Below, piece by piece: positions 48,896 to 54,093 of a stretch of DNA of 54,093 bases. The stretch lies in NCBI RefSeq assembly GCF_000381905.1, contig NZ_KB907259.1, positions 102,894-156,986 of the forward strand. Reading direction: 5' to 3'. The position numbers were made by a program, and so were the translations under genes. The notes under the pieces are model-generated. The model was not told the DNA's origin. It saw only the letters and a list, made by a program, of their open reading frames with translations, and made no database searches. The stretch's first letter is position 1, and every line of letters starts with the position of its first letter. Source of the DNA: Paenibacillus fonticola DSM 21315 (GTDB lineage: Bacteria; Bacillota; Bacilli; Paenibacillales; Paenibacillaceae).

Positions 48896-49860
48896 TATCC
48901 AAAACAGGCGTGCGCGTAAAGGTGCCCGCTAGTACGGCGAACTTGGGGCCAGGCTTTGACACGCTTGGCATGGCGCTTTCGCTGTACGCCTGGATTGAGA
49001 TTAAGCCTGCGGAATCAACCGTCATTCATTTGTATGGGGATCAGATGAAGGGAATTCCAGTAGATAAAAGCAATTTAATTTACGAAGTTGCACAGTCTGT
49101 TTTTCGCGAGGCGGGCGTGTCCGTTCCAGAGCTGGAAATATCGATGTATTCGGATATTCCGCTCACAAGAGGCCTTGGCAGCAGCGCATCAGCAATCGTC
49201 GGCGCGCTCGTGGCGGCGAATGAGCTGATCGGCTCTCCGCTCGATCAGAGCAAGCTGTTCGATATGGCTACAGCACTTGAGAACCACCCTGACAATGTCG
49301 GAGCCTCGCTGTTTGGCGGGATAATTACGGCAGTGTGGGACGGTGCTCATGCACAATATTTGCGGATAGAGCCGCCGGCTGATTTGCAGGTGCTGGTGGC
49401 GATTCCCCAGTTTCATCTCGCTACATCCAAAGCTCGAAAAGTACTTCCCGAACAGGTTAGTTTAAGCGATGCGGTGTTCAATGTCAGCCGGACATCTCTT
49501 TTTACTGCGGCCATGGCTGCCGGAAGATTGGATCTGATTCGCGCTGCCATGCAGGATCGGCTGCACCAGCCTTACCGCGCTCCGCTCGTCCCGGGGATGT
49601 CCCGCATTTTGGAGGAAGCGGTGAAACATGGCGCGCTAGGTGCTGCGCTTAGCGGGGCCGGACCGACATTGCTGGCTCTGACAGATCGGCGCGATAATCG
49701 CGGGGCAGAACTTGAACGATTTTTAATTGATGTGCTCAACGAGCATGGAATAACGGCACAGACAATTTGGCTAGAACCTTGCACACAAGGCGCCGCGGTG
49801 CTTACTATAGAGAAGAGTGAGCGGTTTATCGATTCCATAAAAGGGGAAGTCAGAGCATGA
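48892..49860 (+). CDS. thrB: Homoserine kinase
   Basis: ThrB phosphorylates homoserine for ThrC. The 322-residue GHMP kinase has the N-terminal [23 protein letters not shown] loop [17 protein letters not shown] and the C-terminal [14 protein letters not shown]. It overlaps thrC and pheA by 4 bases at each end, so the cluster is translationally coupled. Confidence 0.98.
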   Translation: MISKTGVRVKVPASTANLGPGFDTLGMALSLYAWIEIKPAESTVIHLYGDQMKGIPVDKSNLIYEVAQSVFREAGVSVPELEISMYSDIPLTRGLGSSASAIVGALVAANELIGSPLDQSKLFDMATALENHPDNVGASLFGGIITAVWDGAHAQYLRIEPPADLQVLVAIPQFHLATSKARKVLPEQVSLSDAVFNVSRTSLFTAAMAAGRLDLIRAAMQDRLHQPYRAPLVPGMSRILEEAVKHGALGAALSGAGPTLLALTDRRDNRGAELERFLIDVLNEHGITAQTIWLEPCTQGAAVLTIEKSERFIDSIKGEVRA

Positions 49861-50756
49861 AAGTAATTGCATTACTGCCGGAAGGCTCAGTATCTCATGA
49901 AGCGGTTCTTAATTTGTTTGGCGACGAGCCGGTTCAGCTGCTCCATTGCAAGCAAATTTCCGATGTCTTTCTGGCGACAGCAAATGGCAGGAGTCAATAC
50001 AGTGTAATTCCGATCGAAAATACGATCGAGGGCTCCGTCAGCTTGCATATGGATTGGCTTGTACATCAGGTGGACATTCCGATGCAGGTAGAGTGGGTAT
50101 ATCCATCCATTCAAAATTTAATCGGGAATAAAGAGGAATTCATGTCTGGTTCAGATTCAAATAAGCTTGACTATTCCAAAGTGCGCAAAGTGTTATCCCA
50201 TCCTGTCGCTATGGCGCAGTGTACGAAGTTTCTGAGTGCCCATATGCCTCAAGCGGAGCTTGAGCATGTTGCCAGTACTTCTGAAGCGGTGAAGCTCGTT
50301 AAGGAGCGGCCCGGAGAAGGCTGGACAGCGATAGGGACTGCGCTGGGAGCCAAGACGCATGGCCTGGATATTCTTGCGGATAAAGTAACTGACCATGATA
50401 ACAACTTTACACGATTTGTTCTTATCGGGCAGGAGCCGATCAAGCTTAGCAAAAATTATCCGACCCAGGATAAGACAAGTATTCTTGTTACGCTTCCCGA
50501 GGATTTTCCGGGGGCTCTTCATCAGGTGTTGTCCGCATTTGCATGGCGCAAGCTGAATTTGTCGCGCATTGAATCAAGACCTACCAAGAAACGTCTGGGA
50601 AATTATTATTTTTATATGGATGTGCTGTCTTCCTTGGAATCTGTATTGCTGCAATCGGCGATTGGGGAAATAGAGGCTCTAGGGTGTCACGTTCGTATAC
50701 TCGGTTCATATCCGAGTTATTCTATTATGAATCATAAACTGGAGGTGCGAAAATAA
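49857..50756 (+). CDS. pheA: Prephenate dehydratase
   Basis: PheA makes phenylpyruvate for phenylalanine. The 299-residue protein has the bilobal catalytic domain with IPIENTIEGSVSLHMDWL and the DNNFTRFVLIG threonine-containing motif. A C-terminal ACT domain (PEDFPGALHQVLSAFAWRKL, LSRIESRPTKKRLGNYYFYM) has the Phe-sensing ESRP motif. It is coupled to thrB (ATGA) and to ilvE (one-base overlap). Confidence 0.97.
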   Translation: MKVIALLPEGSVSHEAVLNLFGDEPVQLLHCKQISDVFLATANGRSQYSVIPIENTIEGSVSLHMDWLVHQVDIPMQVEWVYPSIQNLIGNKEEFMSGSDSNKLDYSKVRKVLSHPVAMAQCTKFLSAHMPQAELEHVASTSEAVKLVKERPGEGWTAIGTALGAKTHGLDILADKVTDHDNNFTRFVLIGQEPIKLSKNYPTQDKTSILVTLPEDFPGALHQVLSAFAWRKLNLSRIESRPTKKRLGNYYFYMDVLSSLESVLLQSAIGEIEALGCHVRILGSYPSYSIMNHKLEVRK

Positions 50757-51634
50757 TGGCAGAGCAATTAATATATTTAGACGGACAATTCGTAACAAAG
50801 GAAAATGCAAAGATATCAGTATATGATCACGGTTTCTTATATGGTGATGGTATATTCGAAGGAATTCGCATCTATAACGGCAATATTTTCAAATGCAAAG
50901 AGCACTTGGACCGATTGTACGATTCGGCAAAATCCATTATGCTGAACATTCCTTTATCGTATCAGGAAATGGAGGAGGCGCTCGTTGAGACGCTGCGCCG
51001 TAACGAACTTCGCGACGGTTATATCCGCCTTGTTGTATCCCGCGGCCCGGGCAATCTCGGACTGGATCCTAACCGCTGCCCTAAAGCGTCGGTAATCATC
51101 ATCGCTGAGCAGCTGGCGATTTATTCGGAAGAAGCTTACAAGACGGGCTTAAAGACGGTATCCGTCTCCACGAAACGCAACATTCCGGATGCGCTGAATC
51201 CGAAGATCAAATCACTTAACTACTTGAACAACATTCTCGTTAAAATCCAATCGAACCTTTCCGGAGCGGGCGAAGCGATCATGCTGAACTCGCAAGGGTA
51301 TGTCACTGAGGGCTCCGGGGATAATATTTTTATCGTGAAAAATGGTGTAATTACGACGCCGCCCTGCTACTTGGGTGCATTGGAGGGGATTACCCGCCAG
51401 GCTATTATCGATATTTGTCATGAGAAAGGGTATAAGCTTAAAGAAGAGCCGTTTACTCTCCATGATGTCTATGTAGCTGACGAAGTGTTCCTGACAGGAA
51501 CGGCAGCTGAAGTGATTGCGGTTCGTGAAGTGGATGGGCGTATTATTGGCGAGGGACATGCCGGGCCGATCACGCTCCAACTGCTCGAGGAATTCCGCAG
51601 CATCGTCGATAAAGACGGTTTGAAAGTATGGTAA
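50756..51634 (+). CDS. ilvE: Class IV branched-chain-amino-acid aminotransferase
   Basis: The enzyme is a PLP fold-type IV aminotransferase. At 292 residues it has the N-terminal YDHGFLYGDGIFEGIRIYNG. The PLP lysine lies in NPKIKSLNYLNN, and VTEGSGDNIFIVKNG and FLTGTAAEVIAVREVDGR follow. The family motifs fit IlvE, but D-amino acid or aminodeoxychorismate-type activity cannot be excluded from sequence. GGAGGTG lies at a good distance. It ends the hom-thrC-thrB-pheA-ilvE run. Confidence 0.93.
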   Translation: MAEQLIYLDGQFVTKENAKISVYDHGFLYGDGIFEGIRIYNGNIFKCKEHLDRLYDSAKSIMLNIPLSYQEMEEALVETLRRNELRDGYIRLVVSRGPGNLGLDPNRCPKASVIIIAEQLAIYSEEAYKTGLKTVSVSTKRNIPDALNPKIKSLNYLNNILVKIQSNLSGAGEAIMLNSQGYVTEGSGDNIFIVKNGVITTPPCYLGALEGITRQAIIDICHEKGYKLKEEPFTLHDVYVADEVFLTGTAAEVIAVREVDGRIIGEGHAGPITLQLLEEFRSIVDKDGLKVW

Positions 51635-51650
51635 TGGAATGAAATGAGCG

Positions 51651-51688
51651 AACCTATCCTTTTTTTGTATAGAGGGTAGGTTTTTTTC
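51651..51688 (+). terminator. Terminator after ilvE
   Basis: AACCTATCC and GGGTAGGTT pair and run into seven T. The loop itself is T-rich. Confidence 0.85.
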
Positions 51689-51789
51689 ATTATATGGATG
51701 TCAAATGCCGGGCTCCTGCATAGGATGTATTAAATGGGCCCCGGGCGAAGATCACGGTCCGGAGAAGAAACCTAGGAGGTCTTTAGCGC

Positions 51790-53508
51790 GTGAAAATACA
51801 CATTGTGAAAAAAGGAGATACTTTATTTGACTTATCAAAAAAGTATAACGTTCCTTTACAAAAGTTAATTGAAGCTAATCCGCAAATTAGCAACCCGGAT
51901 CAACTCAGCATTGGAATGAAGGTGAAGATTCCGACTTCGGCGGTTCCCGTTGATGAAGGAATTATTTACAAGCATACCGTCAAGCAGGGTGACTCGCTCT
52001 GGAAACTGGCGAAAGCATGGGGACTGCCTTTGCAGACACTTGTAAATGCGAATCCGCAGTTGAGCGATCCTAATGTTCTTCAAGTCGGGGAGGTTATCAA
52101 CATACCAGGCGCTGCATCACCGGGGGCGCATCATTCTCCTGATAATACCGGGGCTAATCCAGCAGCACCGATTGGTCCGGCCGGTAAGAAGAATACGGCT
52201 CCTAAGCCGGAGAACATCAAGCCCGAAAACATTAAACCCGAGAACATCAAGCCGGAAAATATCAAAGTGGAAAATATTAAAGCCGAGAATATTAAAGCTG
52301 TTCCTGTGCAGCCTAAACCAGTGGAGAACATCAAGCCGGAAATCAAGCCCGAAAATATCAAGCCGGAAAACATCAAGCTGGAAAGCATTAAGGTTGAAAA
52401 TATTAAAATCGTCGAAAATGTAATGCCGATCCTTCCGCAGCAGCTTCCGCAAATGGAAGTGAAGCCGATAAAATATGAGGAGCACCCTTGCCCGCCAAAG
52501 CCGCATTGCCCTGAACTTGTATCACCGTATCAATTTAAAGTCGAGCCGCCGATGCTGATGGCTGAACAAGCAATGCCATATCCACCTTGCGGATGTTCGG
52601 ATCACAGTGCCAAACCGGAAAATTTGGTGCATCCATACCAGACTGAAAATCAAATGATCTCCTCTTACTATGATATCCCTCCAACTTGGCATAGTGAAAA
52701 TGTAATGGGGGAATACCCGGGTCTTTCGAATGCGCCGATGTACCAACAGCCCCAGTATGTAAACCCTTATAGCCACGCTGATCATTATGCCCCTTATTCC
52801 CATTACGGACACCATGAAAATATTGCACCATTTGCTGGCGGCGACAACAAGCCTTGGGGAGAGACAATGCCATTTTCTAACATCGCTCCGCTGCATACAG
52901 TCAATGCGGCTCCGCTGCATACGGCCAATGTCGCTCCAATGCACACAGCTAATGTCTCTCCAATGCATACCGCAAATATCTCTCCGATGCACACCGCAAA
53001 CATTGCCCCAATGCATACCGAAAATATCGCTCCTTTGCATATGGCTAATTACCCGCTTGAGAATGTCTCTCTACAGCCAGCAAGCATTCAGCCGAATGCA
53101 CCGCATCCTTCTTATTATGAACCGATGCACGGATACTCACCATGTGGCTGTTCGGGGAATGCTGGACCGGTGCATCCATACGCTAACGCACCTTATTTGC
53201 CGTACTATGGGGGGCACCCGAACGTACCTATGGCACCTTTGGGAGCATTCGGGGCCCCAGATCACATGCATGAGGAATGCTACAAAGGGGGAAAGAGGCA
53301 GGAAGAGAATCAAGCGGAAATACAATCCACTGGAAAGGCTCCAGACACAGTTCAAGCTGCAGATCAACAGCTGAGTGCTGAGAGAGAAGCGAAAATCTCC
53401 GAACATAAAAAAAGTAAACAACAAAGCAGTAATTCCGCATCTAAAGGTAACAAACCATCCGCTAAAAAAAAGCATCGAAGCCGCCGAAATCCCTGGATTA
53501 ATAATTAA
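51790..53508 (+). CDS. safA: SafA-like spore protein with two LysM domains and two peptide-repeat regions
   Basis: SafA binds cortex peptidoglycan by LysM and organises the inner coat with SpoVID. The 572-residue protein has LysM 1 (HIVKKGDTLFDLSKKYNVPL) and LysM 2 (HTVKQGDSLWKLAKAWGLPL) in the first 105 residues. A PENIK pentapeptide region follows (about 139-210). Next come Pro/His/Tyr-rich stretches and seven tandem octapeptides of the form N-x-x-P-(L/M)-H-T-x (about 364-420). The basic C-terminus ends KKKHRSRRNPWINN. The start is GTG behind AGGAGG. A CATAGGAT box at 51719-51726 is a weak sigma-E/K candidate. The SafA identity rests on LysM position and spore context; the repeats are lineage-specific. 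Confidence 0.75.
   Translation: MKIHIVKKGDTLFDLSKKYNVPLQKLIEANPQISNPDQLSIGMKVKIPTSAVPVDEGIIYKHTVKQGDSLWKLAKAWGLPLQTLVNANPQLSDPNVLQVGEVINIPGAASPGAHHSPDNTGANPAAPIGPAGKKNTAPKPENIKPENIKPENIKPENIKVENIKAENIKAVPVQPKPVENIKPEIKPENIKPENIKLESIKVENIKIVENVMPILPQQLPQMEVKPIKYEEHPCPPKPHCPELVSPYQFKVEPPMLMAEQAMPYPPCGCSDHSAKPENLVHPYQTENQMISSYYDIPPTWHSENVMGEYPGLSNAPMYQQPQYVNPYSHADHYAPYSHYGHHENIAPFAGGDNKPWGETMPFSNIAPLHTVNAAPLHTANVAPMHTANVSPMHTANISPMHTANIAPMHTENIAPLHMANYPLENVSLQPASIQPNAPHPSYYEPMHGYSPCGCSGNAGPVHPYANAPYLPYYGGHPNVPMAPLGAFGAPDHMHEECYKGGKRQEENQAEIQSTGKAPDTVQAADQQLSAEREAKISEHKKSKQQSSNSASKGNKPSAKKKHRSRRNPWINN
52207..52410 (+). repeat. PENIK pentapeptide-coding repeats
   Basis: About eleven 15-base units encode PENIK, VENIK, AENIK and similar, interrupted by one spacer (AVPVQPKPV). 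Codon choice varies between units, so the repeat has been kept at the protein level and is not a recent slippage product. Confidence 0.85.
52879..53046 (+). repeat. Seven 24-base repeats coding an octapeptide
   Basis: Seven exact-length units encode N-x-x-P-(L/M)-H-T-x, for example NVAPMHTA and NISPMHTA. The DNA is moderately diverged between units. Confidence 0.9.
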
Positions 53509-53518
53509 ATATATAAGT

Positions 53519-53552
53519 AGGAGAGCAGATACAAATTATTGCTCTCCTTTTT
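53519..53552 (+). terminator. Terminator after the SafA-like gene
   Basis: AGGAGAGCA and TGCTCTCCT pair around a GATACAAATTAT loop, then TTTT. Confidence 0.85.
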
Positions 53553-53656
53553 GAAGTTTCTAGCACTTATTAATCTTTTGGCGAGCTGCACAATATAGCT
53601 GAAAGGAATACTATTGCTAATCACGATCTGTCTACTTTCGATGATTGTTATATCGC

Positions 53657-53686
53657 TTGCTCTATGTTTATATTGTATGTTATAGT
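53657..53686 (+). promoter_or_regulatory. Possible upstream rRNA promoter (P1)
   Basis: TTGCTC (53657-53662), 18 bases, TATAGT (53681-53686). It lies about 115 bases above the stronger promoter. Confidence 0.45.
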
Positions 53687-53696
53687 AAACATTCCA

Positions 53697-53763
53697 TCGA
53701 AACATTGTCTGAATAGTTTCGAGGGATTTTGATAGAAAGAGGAATTACATTTATTTCTATCAA
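53697..53763. other. Two inverted repeats upstream of the rRNA promoter
   Basis: TCGAAAC (53697-53703) pairs with GTTTCGA (53716-53722). TTGATAGAAA (53729-53738) pairs with TTTCTATCAA (53754-53763), 10 of 10 bases. The second ends 8 bases before the -35 of the main rRNA promoter. Neither is followed by a T run on either strand, so they are not ordinary terminators. Confidence 0.6.
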
Positions 53764-53771
53764 AAAAACAC

Positions 53772-53800
53772 TTGTCATCGCTTGATGACTATGTTATATT
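53772..53800 (+). promoter_or_regulatory. Main rRNA operon promoter
   Basis: TTGTCA (53772-53777), 17 bases, TATATT (53795-53800), in an AT-rich upstream stretch. The 16S gene starts about 205 bases further on. Confidence 0.85.
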
Positions 53801-53845
53801 ATTTAAGTCGCCGCTGAAACAACGGTGACACGCAAGATACGAAGT

Positions 53846-54010
53846 TGATCTTTGAAAACTGAACAACGAGTGAGCGGGTTTCACGCAAGTGAAATCTAAA
53901 TAATAGAGTCAGATGCAAATCTGATCTCGTCAGATTCAAAATGAGCTATCAGCTTATTCGATAATCGGATGGAGGGCCTCTTGCTTTCGGGCAAGAGCAC
54001 TTATCCGAAC
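53846..54010 (+). other. rRNA leader with boxA and 16S processing stem
   Basis: TGATCTTTGA (53846-53855) is a boxA-type antitermination element. Further on, CTCTTGC/GCAAGAG (around 53979-53997) nests within CGGAT...ATCCG (53966-54007), a stem next to the 16S 5' end that may serve leader folding or RNase processing. Confidence 0.7.
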
Positions 54011-54093
54011 TTTATTGGAGAGTTTGATCCTGGCTCAGGACGAACGCTGGCGGCGTGCCTAATACATGCAAGTCGAGCGAGGTTATTTTGGAA
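54011..54093 (+). rRNA. 16S ribosomal RNA, 5' end (partial)
   Basis: The sequence TTTATTGGAGAGTTTGATCC followed by TGGCTCAGGACGAACGCTGG is the universal 16S start. Only 83 bases are in the window. The variable end (GAGCGAGGTTATTTTGGAA) looks Paenibacillus-like, but it is too short to name a species. Confidence 0.98.

Noticed and set aside
52117..53040. Long minus-strand frames opposite the SafA-like gene
   Set aside because: They mirror the coding repeats on the + strand and have no start signals.

Overview
This window reads as a stretch of core chromosome from a spore-forming, low-to-mid-GC member of the Bacillales, most likely Paenibacillus or a close relative. That is an inference. It rests on the spore genes (SpoVID, SpoIVFA/SpoIVFB, a Spo0B-like phosphotransferase, a SafA-like LysM protein), on Bacillus-type gene order (tig-clpX-lonB-lon-engB; rplU-prp-rpmA-spo0B-obg; mreBCD-minCD), on many GTG/TTG starts behind strong GGAGG ribosome binding sites, and on the first 83 bases of 16S rRNA at the right edge. 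Nearly every gene is on the + strand. The exceptions are the tRNA-Arg at the left edge and one doubtful small ORF.

Layout. 1-525: tRNA-Arg(UCU) on the minus strand, with a tandem array of about 143-bp units downstream of it, each carrying a tRNA 3'-end fragment and a terminator. 0.8-13.4 kb: a TPR-like unknown, trigger factor, ClpP, ClpX, IspG, LonB, LonA, EngB, a conserved unknown and SpeD, so mostly protein folding and turnover. 13.6-22.9 kb: the tetrapyrrole operon hemA-(hemX relic)-sirC-hemC-cobA/hemD-hemB-hemL plus an RluA-type pseudouridine synthase, interrupted by an 888-bp spacer holding two 343-bp direct repeats. 23-32 kb: SpoVID, a Val T-box with valS, folC-murC and a SPOR-domain membrane protein. 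32.2-42.2 kb: maf, radC, mreBCD, minCD, rodA-like, spoIVFA-spoIVFB and RNase G, the cell-shape, division and sporulation block. 42.2-45.7 kb: L21 leader, rplU, prp, rpmA, spo0B, obg. 46-51.6 kb: pheB, hom, thrC, thrB, pheA, ilvE. 51.8-53.5 kb: SafA-like protein. 53.6-54.1 kb: rRNA promoter region, leader and 16S start.

How the genes work together. HemA and HemL make aminolevulinate, and HemB, HemC and the HemD half make uroporphyrinogen III. The CobA half and SirC divert part of it to precorrin-2 and sirohydrochlorin. Prp removes the N-terminal extension of L27 encoded just downstream. MreBCD, MinCD and the RodA-like protein set cell shape and division-site placement. SpoIVFA/B, behind a near-consensus sigma-E promoter, act in mother-cell pro-sigma-K processing.

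No prophage, insertion sequence, CRISPR array or obvious defence system is visible. The unexplained material is small: two unrelated families of structured direct repeats (1-465 and 18.6-19.3 kb), degraded repeats in two spacers, a relic of the cytochrome c assembly gene hemX inside the heme operon, a gene whose best start is AUC, a long inverted repeat between clpX and ispG, a foldable speD leader, and an octapeptide/pentapeptide-repeat spore protein.
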